From: Angomonas deanei
Taxonomy: Eukaryota; Euglenozoa; Kinetoplastea; Trypanosomatida; Trypanosomatidae
DNA: 64,000 bases
NCBI GenBank assembly: GCA_903995115.1
Contig: LR877148.1
Location: 64,501 to 128,500, forward strand
Direction of reading: 5' to 3'
The position numbers and the translations under genes were made by a program. The notes beneath the pieces were generated by a model that made no database searches, was not told the DNA's origin, and was given only the letters and a program-made list of their open reading frames with translations. Within the stretch, counting starts at the first letter, position 1. Each line of letters begins with the position of its first letter. Below, in pieces: positions 18,808 through 29,000 of the stretch.

Positions 18808-18954
18808 GACTAGGACGAAACTAGAAGCAGAATGTAGTGTGTAGAGAGGAAGAGGAAGGTGGCTGGCGAGCTCAACCGGGCAATATAAAACAAAGAAATC
18901 CGCCAAAAAGATGCACAGGTGAAAATGGACTTACAACGTCATTATCGTACAAGG

Positions 18955-19605
18955 TTACACTCTGCTGAACATGGAGTCCATTTGTTCAGCCATTCTATTC
19001 GTGTTGGGACTTTGTCTTTCGTGGTGCACTGTGAACCTAGACGAAGCGTCCAGGCGGGCTACTGGGGTATACGGGCGGTTCATGGTGCCATTGAACCGCT
19101 GACCAGGACTTCCCAACCCACTTCGCGGAGACGGATCAGCACGACGGAAGAGAGGAGTGGTCCGTATAGGGCTCGTCCGTCTGTCGCCTATCGTAAGATG
19201 GCGTCTAGCGTATACATTATTTCCCAACTGCCCTGTGGTGGGCGGAGGAGAGGCGCCCACACTCGTGTTATTCCCATCCTGTATCATTCTGGTAGGCGAA
19301 TTGATTGGCAGAGTGTTCTGCATACCAGAACGGTTGGAGGAAGAGTGGATCCCCCGCTGCTTCACACGAGAGGGATTTCCATAGTTGGTGGTCTCATTCA
19401 AATCTCGTTTGTACGCATTCATATCGGAGAGATCGTACTCCCTTCGTTCGGGGTCGCTTCTACTGACGGGGACAACCAGTTGGGTGTTCTTTGGTCTCTC
19501 GCGCGGCACGGTGGATAAACGCAACTTGCGTTGTTCCCGTATGTCCGAGCGCAACGCCTTTATCTTTGACTCTATATCCTGTTCCGCCGCACTGTTCCGC
19601 TTCAT
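18955..19605 (-). CDS. Hypothetical basic, disordered protein
   Basis: This 216-residue protein starts MKRNSAAEQDIESKIKALRS and has a short predicted coiled coil at the N-terminus. The rest is rich in Ser, Arg, Pro, Thr and Asn with several SP and TP pairs (for example RRTSPIRTTP and PSPRSGLGSPG). It looks intrinsically disordered and a possible target of proline-directed kinases. I recognise no domain. It may be a cytoskeletal or basal-body-associated protein, but that is speculation. A textbook acceptor (C13-T5 tract, then GGAAG and AG) lies 30-60 bases upstream of the ATG, supporting this as a real expressed gene. Confidence 0.75.
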   Translation of the reverse strand: MKRNSAAEQDIESKIKALRSDIREQRKLRLSTVPRERPKNTQLVVPVSRSDPERREYDLSDMNAYKRDLNETTNYGNPSRVKQRGIHSSSNRSGMQNTLPINSPTRMIQDGNNTSVGASPPPTTGQLGNNVYARRHLTIGDRRTSPIRTTPLFRRADPSPRSGLGSPGQRFNGTMNRPYTPVARLDASSRFTVHHERQSPNTNRMAEQMDSMFSRV

Positions 19606-19665
19606 TGTCTAAGCGTGTATCCACGTCAGCTTCCAAAAAGAAAAAGGGGGGGGGGAGGAGAAAAG
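19606..19665 (-). promoter_or_regulatory. Polypyrimidine tract and trans-splice acceptor
   Basis: The coding strand shows a CCTCCCC... run of about 13 C followed by TTTTTCTTTTT, then GGAAG and further AGs before the ATG at 19605. This is the arrangement expected for spliced-leader addition in kinetoplastids. Confidence 0.6.
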
Positions 19666-19867
19666 GCAAATGTGTGATGTGTGTTGCACGGAATCCGTGA
19701 AGACACTTTTAACGCGTTCACAAAACTGCTCTGCAGGAAGGCATTAGCCCCCCACTAAAAAAAGAAAGGAATATTAGAATTTTACGTATTAATATTAGTG
19801 AGTGGTTTTCTTTTCTTTCTTTTTTTTCTTCGTTAAAAAAATCAATGAAAAATCTACTCGTTGCCTT

Positions 19868-19888
19868 TTATTATTATTATTATTATCA
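19868..19888. repeat. TTA trinucleotide microsatellite
   Basis: About six to seven tandem copies of TTA/ATT lie in the intergenic gap just downstream of the EMC1 stop codon. This is probably untranslated sequence with no obvious function. Confidence 0.8.
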
Positions 19889-19902
19889 TTACAGAAACGT
19901 GG

Positions 19903-22308
19903 TTACTTCCACTTGGAATTCACTTTCGCCCGGGTCACAAAGTAGCGGGCCACAAAGGAAAGGAAGGCGAATCCACAGACGAGCGAAATTAACAAAGATT
20001 TGTTAAAGTCGGGGTTTAAGAGATCAAACGGCTTACCAGAAGAGGCGCGCACGTAGAATAGATCTAACCCAGACACGACGAGATGGCAGGAGCTCTCTAG
20101 GTGGGTGGGCTCACTGACGACCCCAGTCGGAGAGGCGAGACGATACCTGTGGCTGGCGAGAAGTATGCTGGGAATGATGACATGGGTGATCTGACGATCC
20201 TTGTCGGTGGGGAATGGCATTTGGCCCCCAGACAACAAAAAGCGAAGTTCCACGAGAGCCACTCTGCCGGACTCAAAGACCAGTACGATATTCTTTCTCG
20301 CAATGCCGTTCACGGAGGTGGTGACCCCCATGGCCGCCAGTGGACCACCCTGCACGCCCAGCGTGGAGGGGACTATCACCGGTGGCTTCAACGTCTTGGA
20401 GCTGTAGGTTCTGTCATTGTTCGAGAAGAAGGAGGCGATGACTTGGGGTGGGGAAGCACCGGTGCTTTTCCGGACAATGCCGCCCGTCTCCTCCTCGAAC
20501 AGCTCCCACACACCAATGAGGTAGCGCATCTTTTCCGCGTCCATAAAGTAGTAGACAATGTTGTTCTCCACTACCACAATACGCACGTCGCCCTCCACGC
20601 TCTTGTGGCGTACCGTGCCGAGCACGCTGCCGGTGATCGCATCGATCGCCGTTACGACGAGCGCCGGCAGCTCGCCTTCTAACACTTCATAGTGCGTCAG
20701 TGCAATCACGTTGTGCGTCGGGTAACGGTGGCGCACCTCCTCCACTGGCTCCTCACCGGTGCGGTTGGGGAACACGTGGAGGGAGTTGACAAAGTGGGAT
20801 CGCTCGTGGGTACCCTTCGCGTGAGACACAATAGGGTGGCGCAGCTTCACGGTCCAGGCGGGCTCCGCCTTGTCGCCGACCACCTTGAAGCCCTTCACAT
20901 CGCCAGACTTCTCGTCCACCACGTAAAAGTACATCTCTTCCAGCTTTTCCCCGAACACCTCCAGTTGGTTGGAGATGCTGTGGGTGGGGGAGACGGCGAG
21001 GGCGTCGGGGAAGGTTTCAAACCCAGTCAGCTCATTCGTCTTCAGATTGACTTTGGTGGTACAAAACAGCTTTTTGCCGTTGTTGTCGTAGGTGGAGGTA
21101 ATGTAGGCCACCTCGTCCTTCAGGGCAATGTGCTCAAAATGGTGGAGAAGGACGGGGACGCCGCCGGTGACTTTCGGGATTTCGGCAGAGAAGTCGCTGA
21201 TCACCTTGACGCTTGCGCCCATGTCTTGAAGAGGAATGCTGTAGAGGACACCACTCCTAGACACCGCCAGCACATGCATGTTAAAGTGAAAGTGGTCGGC
21301 GTCCTTCAGTGGGTCGACAATGACAACCGCAGAAGGGTTGGACAGACCTTCTTTTCTCTCCCAAATGAGCTTTTCCGTGGACAGCAGGTACAAGTGCAGG
21401 TTACCCCCCTTGACCAGAGCGTACGTGTTCTCCCCCATGACAAAGGTGAGAAGAACCGTCGGTGGTGCGGCGCTGACCACATCGGTCACGGTCACACGGG
21501 TGTCCTTGTCAAATTGGACCACCACCTTCTTCTCCTCCTGAAGAGCAATGACGGGCGTGGGCACTTGGGCACCAATGTATCCGCCGCACTGGGTGCAGGA
21601 GACCTCACTGGACTTTTCGCCGTCCTTGTAAAGGAACACCCCACTGCTCTGCACGGAAAGGATGGCCTCACCCGTGCCGGACTGACAGGGGAAGCTGTGT
21701 TTCTTGGTGACGGATGTGTCGGCTAGTGAAATCACAAGGCACTCCGTTGCCGAGCTGGCCAGAATGTTGGTCGACGATAGCGTCAGGCTAGAGAACTGCA
21801 AGTTTCCCTCCGCGGTCTGCGTGGGGTTCACCATCTCCTCCTCCATGGAGAGGTCAAGACGGTAGACGCTTAGCTTGTTGGAGTAGGTGACAATACTGAC
21901 CGCCTCCCTCTCCACCGCACAGGCGGCTAGGGTAAGCGGGGCGTCAATGCTCAACACATAGGTGGTCTCAACCTCACCGTTGGCTTGGTTGAGCACGTAC
22001 ACGGAGCCTCGCTCACCGACCACGACGACAGACTTGCGTGAGGCGGCAATGCAGAGGGGCTTTTCGGTGTACAGCTGACGCCACGTCAGGTTTAATCCCC
22101 CCTCGACACCGGTGGCGATGGCGGCCACCGCGCCCTCCTCGGAGCGGACGAATACATTCTTTGGGGTGTCCGTAGGTGCGACGACGGCCTCGGTGACGTT
22201 ACCAGCAAAGCGTAAAATAAAGTCGCGAAGCCCTACTTCATCCTCGTGGATGGACGAGACGGATGCCAGCACGAGTAAAACGGATACCAGCAATACCTTT
22301 CCGTTCAT
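19903..22308 (-). CDS. EMC1: ER membrane protein complex subunit 1
   Basis: This is an 801-residue protein. A cleavable signal peptide occupies about residues 1-19 (MNGKVLLVSVLLVLASVSS). A long lumenal beta-propeller-type region follows, then a C-terminal DUF1620-like segment (HLESSCHLVVSGLDLFYVR ... KPFDLLNPDFNKSLL), a single transmembrane helix at about 772-792, and a short basic cytosolic tail ending NSKWK. The C-terminal wording is diagnostic of EMC1, the large lumenal subunit of the EMC. The EMC inserts tail-anchored proteins and the first helices of multi-pass proteins into the ER membrane. The protein is somewhat shorter than animal EMC1 (about 990), mostly within the propeller. No frameshift is evident. 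Confidence 0.88.
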   Translation of the reverse strand: MNGKVLLVSVLLVLASVSSIHEDEVGLRDFILRFAGNVTEAVVAPTDTPKNVFVRSEEGAVAAIATGVEGGLNLTWRQLYTEKPLCIAASRKSVVVVGERGSVYVLNQANGEVETTYVLSIDAPLTLAACAVEREAVSIVTYSNKLSVYRLDLSMEEEMVNPTQTAEGNLQFSSLTLSSTNILASSATECLVISLADTSVTKKHSFPCQSGTGEAILSVQSSGVFLYKDGEKSSEVSCTQCGGYIGAQVPTPVIALQEEKKVVVQFDKDTRVTVTDVVSAAPPTVLLTFVMGENTYALVKGGNLHLYLLSTEKLIWERKEGLSNPSAVVIVDPLKDADHFHFNMHVLAVSRSGVLYSIPLQDMGASVKVISDFSAEIPKVTGGVPVLLHHFEHIALKDEVAYITSTYDNNGKKLFCTTKVNLKTNELTGFETFPDALAVSPTHSISNQLEVFGEKLEEMYFYVVDEKSGDVKGFKVVGDKAEPAWTVKLRHPIVSHAKGTHERSHFVNSLHVFPNRTGEEPVEEVRHRYPTHNVIALTHYEVLEGELPALVVTAIDAITGSVLGTVRHKSVEGDVRIVVVENNIVYYFMDAEKMRYLIGVWELFEEETGGIVRKSTGASPPQVIASFFSNNDRTYSSKTLKPPVIVPSTLGVQGGPLAAMGVTTSVNGIARKNIVLVFESGRVALVELRFLLSGGQMPFPTDKDRQITHVIIPSILLASHRYRLASPTGVVSEPTHLESSCHLVVSGLDLFYVRASSGKPFDLLNPDFNKSLLISLVCGFAFLSFVARYFVTRAKVNSKWK

Positions 22309-22512
22309 TTCGAGAAGGCAAATAATAATAAATCAAAACAATACTACTACTAGGGGAGGGGAGGGAAAGTTTATTATAAAAGAAGGTAAAGGTGACAATA
22401 ACTCAAATTGTAAATAAGCGCACATAAAAAGACCTTTTTTGTTTTGTTTTTGTGCTTATCGTGAAATAGTTATAAAATGTAAAAAAAGGCTGGACGGCAA
22501 CACACGCCTGAC

Positions 22513-23424
22513 TTATTGTTGCTCCTGTAAGTCTTGCAACAGATCGCAAGACCCCAGTAACGAGTGGGTGAACAAGTCGGTCTGATTGGAGGACAGCTGC
22601 TTCACCGTCCCGTTGGGAAAGTGCTTCTGAAATAGGGCCGCATTCTCGTCGTCCGCTACCGTCTCGCTGGAGAGGAGGTACACGGTGGTGGGGTTCGTGA
22701 ACACACACCCGTCCTCCAAGTAAGACTTGACGGAGGCGGACGGTAGGTCGAACAGCTCCCGGTTCACTCTCAGCCGGACACGGTCCTTCTTTGTCTCGCA
22801 ACACGACAGGAGTAGGGCCCGTTCGTTGGCGTTGGGGACTTTACTCTTTAACAGCGTATTCGCCTCTGTCAGGGTAGGACAGTCGGACGGGAAATCCTTC
22901 AGCACCGAGCGAAGGCCGCTACCCTCAAAGTGACCTTCAAATAACTCGGCGAGTGAGCGGACAAAGAAGACGGCGTGGGTGAATGCCTCTGGCTTGTTGA
23001 GGGCGGCACACACCCCAACCATCGCGCCAAACCCCACACCGCTCACACAGGCAGGACTGACGACCACTTCTTCGTGGAAACGAACCACGTCCGCGGCGCA
23101 GGCGAGTGCGTAGTTGCTGCTTTGAACTGGAACTGTACTGGAGAAGTTGTGTCCGCGCAGGTCCACACAGTACACCTCTAGCGGCTTGGATGGGACAAGT
23201 CTCTCCAACGGTAGGTCGGCAAGCGCGCCATTCAGTTGCTGGTGCCAGTACGCATTGGAGCTACAGAAATCGTGAATTGCTATAATCTTGGAGGACTCCC
23301 GCGTGTCAAAGTGCCAGCGGTGCGCCAACAAGCTGTAAAAAATACTACTGCCCTTCTCGTTAGACCGCAGAAGTTTCTTTTCTGGGGCGAAAGACTGAAA
23401 AACACCTTCGGCAAACTTTTTCAT
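22513..23424 (-). CDS. Alpha/beta-hydrolase-fold protein without a nucleophile elbow serine
   Basis: The ATG at 23424 gives 303 residues; the upstream extension begins with GTG and is not used here. The fold of the ABHD11 group is visible: HDFCSSNAYWHQQ near residue 53 at the oxyanion-loop position, VDLRGHNFSS near 80, and a strand leading to VSGVGFGAMVG near 128. In active hydrolases that last motif is G-x-S-x-G. Here the serine position is glycine (G-V-G-F-G). The C-terminal catalytic histidine is also unclear. I infer a non-catalytic member with a binding or structural role, or a strongly altered active site. An N-terminal amphipathic stretch rich in Lys and Phe could be a mitochondrial signal, but this is weak. 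Confidence 0.75.
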   Translation of the reverse strand: MKKFAEGVFQSFAPEKKLLRSNEKGSSIFYSLLAHRWHFDTRESSKIIAIHDFCSSNAYWHQQLNGALADLPLERLVPSKPLEVYCVDLRGHNFSSTVPVQSSNYALACAADVVRFHEEVVVSPACVSGVGFGAMVGVCAALNKPEAFTHAVFFVRSLAELFEGHFEGSGLRSVLKDFPSDCPTLTEANTLLKSKVPNANERALLLSCCETKKDRVRLRVNRELFDLPSASVKSYLEDGCVFTNPTTVYLLSSETVADDENAALFQKHFPNGTVKQLSSNQTDLFTHSLLGSCDLLQDLQEQQ

Positions 23425-23672
23425 GGTTGTCACGACAGGTTCTATCACGAACGAGTCCGAAAAAGAACGCTTGACGAATCACTGAAAAAAAGGGCGAGAG
23501 AAATGAAATATATGCACCAAACAAGCGATAACCGAGGGTTACAAAAAATAAAATAAAAAAATGCTACACACCAAAGCGAACAACCGCCTCCCATAAGCAC
23601 AGAAAGGATTAAAATACGTGATTGTACATGAACCATCTATATATTCATAAAATTACATTTACATATGGAGTA

Positions 23673-26069
23673 TTATTGTTTCTTGGGGAGTGTTGGTTGA
23701 ACACCGTATACAATCATCGATTGCTTTTTCGTGTCCTTGGCTTTCGATTCTTTCGTTTCGAGACCCCTACCACTCGAAATTTGACTAAACACGCGTTTAG
23801 CGAGGGCAATGTTATTGGCTGAGGTGGATGGCAATGAATTCGCCAACAACCACCGAACACCACGGGCGAGCAATAACAGATAGGACTCCCACCGCTGGTC
23901 CGTTCGGAGTGGGCCCTCACACGTTAACAGTTCCCTCTGTTCCCTCCTCTGTACCGCATCGGACATACCGTCACTGACAATGGTGCACGTTTGAACGTGG
24001 CTAAGGTTCACATTCGCGATCATGGGCGTCGTAAAGACAAACCGGAGGTCCCCGTCGGTGTGAAGGTACATGGAGGTGCAGCGCTTGTCTCCCAGTGAGA
24101 AGACGAGAAATGGGTCTGACACGGGATACTTGGAGTCTTTACAGGTAATGATGTTGCTGCTCTTTTGTTTTGTTTCCGTATTCACGATGCTATCGCACGC
24201 ATTTGTGCAGTCGCCGGCAGGGTCAATAATGAAGAGAGAGGAACCAGTCGTTTTCGTCGTCTTTTGCGTTAGTTTCTTTGCCACGGTGGACGCCGACAGC
24301 TCACGCGCCACACTGTGGAACATGGAGAAGGAGCTGATTTGCTCCAAGGGGTACTTTTGCAGGCAAGGGTCTAGACAGAGGTACAGCGTGTGCTTGATGC
24401 CGTGGGACTTGATCAAGGAGTCCAACCCACCCCACAGCGGCGCGGCCAGCCGGTCCAACTCTTCCAGCAGCTCGTCCAGGTTGAAGGACGCCACCGCCTC
24501 CTCCCCACTCGCCTCATCGTGTTTGAACGACAAGAAACGGTCGTACTTTTTGTACCAGTCCAGTAATCCACTCTCGTCCAACACGGTGCGTCTCGTCCGC
24601 AGCGTGCCATCTGGAAGGCGTAGCGCCACATACATCACCCGCTCATCAGCAGGTGACCGGACGATAGACAGCGTTGCACACTCGGTCAATGGATCGCCCA
24701 TCATGTCCAACTTTTCTGGAAAGGCAAGAGAGGCGTGCGCCTGGGCGACGAGAGGGGATTCCTCCAACAGTTCGGCAAAGACCTCGCTGCAGTGCGTGCT
24801 GCCCAGTCGACCGCTGTCGAGCTCCACAAGACTAGCGTACGTGTGCACCAGCACCGACTCTTTCCCGCTGGCATAGTGCTGTCGGTTTATGGAAAAGAGG
24901 TGGGCAAATAGGGCTGCGGCCTGTGCCTTTTCAACGGCATAACCAACCGCCTGGTAGCGGTTCCACAGCGCCAGCAAATCGGCGAGCAACAGATACACTT
25001 TGGAGAGAGAGGCGTAGTCCAATCGTAAAAGACAGTCCGACACAATAGTGCGAAAGCACTGTGTGATCAACGCCTCATTGCAGTTGACATTAGACGACTG
25101 CAGACGCGGTACGTCGTCGCGTGGTTTCCCTTTGTGCGACTTCCCGCCGTCCGCTGCGGGTACAGCCGTAAATTCCTCTTCGAACAGCTGCCACACCTTT
25201 TCTACGGTAGCTGCGCTCAATTTTCCCGCGTGTTGCTGAAAGTCTGCCGCCTCGGCACGCAACTCAAACAGTCGCTGGTGAGCCAGTTGCATGTTGATCC
25301 ACAGCGCCTCGCACTGGTTCACGTAGTGCTTACCTTGCAACAGATTGGCAGACGAGATGGCGGACTCCTGAACGTAAAACCGCTGGCAGTTTCGCACCGC
25401 CTCTTCGCGTAGGGAAATGTGAAAGTGCTGCAGTGCGTTCAGCACCTCATCGCCGACTTTAGGCGACGGAGAGAACCACGATGACTGCAGGACCCCCAGA
25501 TCACTTTCCGCGCCTCCCTTTTTGAGTGGATCGCGCATAAACTGGAGCACATTGTCCTCTAGCTCTTTCGGCGCATTCGTCTTGAGCAAGTTCAAGTTGT
25601 CCATCGACAGCATCCTATAATTCTGTGTGGCGCCTTCAATCAAGAAAAGATTTTTGCCGGCAAACTTGGCCTTCCATAGGAGAAGCGCCGCTTCCTCCAG
25701 GCACGCGCTGGGAATACAACCGGGTGGAAGACTGCCAATTCGTTGGGCTTCCGTCTTCACGTCGGTCAGCAACGTGTCAATGCTGTCGAGTGCAGTCGTC
25801 AAGAACACGGCACGATCATCGTTGATAGCATCCGTGTCTTGTTGCGTGACAGATATCATCAGCGAGGCCCGTAATCCATCCCACCGTTCCCAGCAGCTTT
25901 TACTCTTTCTGAGGTGGTCCACCGCCTCGCGAATAAGAGGGTCAAACTTTCCGGAGCGTAACATCGGTACAACGTGACGCACTACAAACCGATAAAGGGC
26001 GTGGACGATGGTTTCCGACCCTAACTGGTGGAGGTACGCGTGGATGTCATCGACGCCATTGACTCGGGG
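23673..26069 (-). CDS. CFAP46: CFAP46-like protein, C-terminal part, downstream of a frameshift
   Basis: About 795 residues are readable in this frame, continuing the gene whose N-terminal frame ends at 26021. Its first ATG-like position is a GTG at 25982, and the sense sequence RVNGVDDIHAYLHQLGSET lies upstream of it without a start. The region is mostly helical. Toward the end there is a CHAT/separase-like arrangement: a strand TLYLCLDPCLQKYPLEQIS, then FIIDPAGDCTNACDSI, which resembles the NPxGDL step of separases. The catalytic His and Cys of that fold are not visible, so it is a pseudo-protease fold if the resemblance is real. CFAP46 is a very large structural protein of the C1 microtubule projections of the central apparatus in motile flagella. 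Confidence 0.68.
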   Translation of the reverse strand, partial: PRVNGVDDIHAYLHQLGSETIVHALYRFVVRHVVPMLRSGKFDPLIREAVDHLRKSKSCWERWDGLRASLMISVTQQDTDAINDDRAVFLTTALDSIDTLLTDVKTEAQRIGSLPPGCIPSACLEEAALLLWKAKFAGKNLFLIEGATQNYRMLSMDNLNLLKTNAPKELEDNVLQFMRDPLKKGGAESDLGVLQSSWFSPSPKVGDEVLNALQHFHISLREEAVRNCQRFYVQESAISSANLLQGKHYVNQCEALWINMQLAHQRLFELRAEAADFQQHAGKLSAATVEKVWQLFEEEFTAVPAADGGKSHKGKPRDDVPRLQSSNVNCNEALITQCFRTIVSDCLLRLDYASLSKVYLLLADLLALWNRYQAVGYAVEKAQAAALFAHLFSINRQHYASGKESVLVHTYASLVELDSGRLGSTHCSEVFAELLEESPLVAQAHASLAFPEKLDMMGDPLTECATLSIVRSPADERVMYVALRLPDGTLRTRRTVLDESGLLDWYKKYDRFLSFKHDEASGEEAVASFNLDELLEELDRLAAPLWGGLDSLIKSHGIKHTLYLCLDPCLQKYPLEQISSFSMFHSVARELSASTVAKKLTQKTTKTTGSSLFIIDPAGDCTNACDSIVNTETKQKSSNIITCKDSKYPVSDPFLVFSLGDKRCTSMYLHTDGDLRFVFTTPMIANVNLSHVQTCTIVSDGMSDAVQRREQRELLTCEGPLRTDQRWESYLLLLARGVRWLLANSLPSTSANNIALAKRVFSQISSGRGLETKESKAKDTKKQSMIVYGVQPTLPKKQ

Positions 26070-29000
26070 TCGGTCTGCCCGAATCGGCCGGCAACTTCTT
26101 TCACTTTATGGAAAATACCCTCCAAGTCAACATGTCTCGACGACTTCAAGTAATGTAATGCCTTCGTCAAGTACAGTTCTACCCAGATGGAAGGCGGCGT
26201 ATTCTGAAGTACCTCGTCGTCTTCCTCCTCCGCCGGTGGTTTGTGCTCATACAGTGCCATTCTCTCTGTAAGCGTTCGACAACGGCAGAAACTTTCATAA
26301 TCGCCGATATCCCTGCACAGTGTCGCAGTGGCGTTCACCAAAAGGCGTGCCAGACTTGTTTTCCCAAAGTATACCCAGCATTCGGCTTCCCTCAAGACGA
26401 GGGTGTGGAGAGAACAGGAAAACATGTCAACCGCACGCTCGCTCTTTGCCTCTTGTGGTCTTGTCGACAGTCGAATCTGGGAGTAGCCGTCCTCGACCGA
26501 GGCCCAAAAATGAGCAGAAGGTTTTTCCACGACATACGACTTGGACGCCACAGCAGATAATGCACACAGACAACAAGCCTTCTGCGCATAGAGGTTTGCC
26601 ACCCGATGCACAATGTGGAACTTGAAGTGGTCTGGACTGTGATGCAGTGCGGCGGAGAACTTTACCCACTCCAAAATCATAAACGAAAACACTTCCATTT
26701 TGTGCTCCATCAGATACTCTGCCACATTCAAGTAAATGGACTCCATCACATCCGTGCTCCACGTGTGACTCCCCTCTCGCGAGGATCGGGTGAACAGCTG
26801 CACGACCGACGCGTCAACGACGTGGCCACACCAGCCGGACCACGTGGCGGGGAATGGCGCCGCGCTGTCTTCCGGCGCTTCACCATCTGGGTTGGTTTTC
26901 TGTAGACTCGACCCCACCGTCCGCCACATGCACTGGACATAATGGAGAATCAAGGCGACACAGTCCCGCTTGGACGGGAAATCGGATTCAGAGTAATCGG
27001 ACGAAATGCAAAACAACGCATAGAAGGCCCGAACCGCTATCGTGAGCTCGGACAGCATGACCGACGGGTCGGTGGAAACGGGCCGCAGCTTTCCTACCGG
27101 TATTGGGGTCTTTCCCATCAGGAGGGAAAACAGCATGGTCCTACCCGATGTGGTGCCTAACAGGGTTCGTGGAAGTGTGTTTCGCCCAGTCGCCTCCGTT
27201 GGCAAGGTGGCCAAGGTTTCCTCCTCTTTGACACTACCAAAGTGTTCCACCGTGTCCACCGCAGAGAGCAAAAAGAGTTTGATTTGCTTACAGGAAACGT
27301 CTCCCTTGCGTATCAAATGCTCTGCGTAGGCGCACAGGCACGTGGCGCGTGCGATTGGGGTGTCCTTCACCGCCTTCAACGCACACATCCACGCATTTTC
27401 GCACTGTTTGGGGTCGGTGGTGGTCCTCGCCAGCGCCACCCACACCGTATACTCGGCTTCAGGGCCGGCGCTTTTGGCGACCCTCAGGGTGGAGTCGACC
27501 GGCATACTCAACTGCGACCTCGCCTTCACCTCCTCCTCGCTAATTTGACTTTGGTACTTGGTGGGAAGTATTTTTTGAAGGCTCGTGATGATGGCGACCC
27601 CTTCCGCCAGCCGGTTCGACTCGGCACACCCACGCAGCAGCACTCGTCCGAGACTCGTCACAATGTTCAGCAGATAGTCTTCACCAGCATCGGTGACGCG
27701 GTTCGTGGTGGCCAAGCGCAAGTTGGACAAGACGGTTCTCGAGAAGATGATTTTCAAACTGGACACAAACTCACTATCTGGGACACCAATGGAGCGCAGA
27801 CGGGAAATTTCATTGTGATAGAAGGAAATGATTCGCTTCAATGACGTGGAGCGCATCTCCGCGGGCCCGCAGGCGGTGGCGATGGCGGCATTGGTACACA
27901 ACTGCACCACTTTCAGTCCCAACAGACGACCGCTGGAGAAGTCCATACTCGGGATCCGCCTGCCATAAATGACGGCCTGAAAGTAAAGCAGCTTGGCGTA
28001 CCACGACCAATCCGACTCGCTCGGCTTCGGAAAGCTAGGATTCCGGGCAGGGAGGGATACTTTCTTGTCGTTACCAACGGGGGTACTCTTGTCGGAAAAG
28101 TCTATCGGGTAGTACAGCGTTCCCCAGCCGAGTTTGCCGTCCTTGTACAGCTTCTCCGCAATGTCGCACACATCCAATACCGTCTGTTCAATCCCCATGT
28201 CAAACGCATGTTCGGCGAGTCTACCGCAAAGCTCAACGGATGGGTCGGACTTCAAAAGCTCCAGAAGATCCTTGGAGACGGCCGTGGCTTTTTCCTCTTT
28301 TCCGATCGGACCGCAGATTTTACCAAGCTGGAACAGCAGCAGTTCTTGCGGCAAGTGAAGGTGGTCGACCTTCACCCCACCAAGCAGACGGCAAACCGTC
28401 GGGTACACGGAGAGAATCGGCGCCTTTTCCGACGGCACAAACAGCCGTTGCAAGGTGTCCTGACAAACCTCCAAGGCCCGCTTTAGTGTCGTGGAACCGC
28501 TGTCAGACTTGGGGAACTTGAGCACACTTTGGTAAAACTCCTCGTAGGTGCCCCAAGAGGCGTCTTTGTCTTTACTCTCCATGTAATCCCCCAGCAGGGT
28601 GAGCACAAACGAAAAAGCGAGCTCCACTGTTAGTTTAGACTCGTGTCGAAAATCCAAAATGGACTGTGAAAAGTACTCGTACAACTCGTCGAGGTCGCGG
28701 GAGCTGCGAAACTCACCGGCGGAAAACGTGCTTTGACGGAGGTCCAGGAACTTTTGACAAGCATTCATGACAATAAACGCGCACTCGAAGCCCATCTTGG
28801 AGAGGGCACAGCCAATTTTGGAGGCCGTTAACAAATTTTGGGTGATGGTGGTGGTCATTTCCGTAGTGAGTACCTCTCCCTCGGTCGCGGACTCGGCCAG
28901 CAGCACCTCCGCGTAGCATTGGTGTCCTTCGGCCTTCATCAGCAGCAAATCCTTGTGCTGATCGACGAGCGGCACGTCAAGGTCGCAGAGAGACTTGGAG

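Noticed and set aside
18808-18906. N-terminal extension of the RPA1-like protein from the ATG at 18906.
   Set aside because: Probable splice acceptor AGs lie between the two ATGs, and the extension is hydrophobic and unlike RPA70. The ATG at 18807 fits the family better.
20692-21726. A 344-residue plus-strand frame antisense to EMC1.
   Set aside because: The minus-strand EMC1 frame is conserved in sequence and topology. The opposite frame is His/Val/Gly-rich with no domain and no splice signal.
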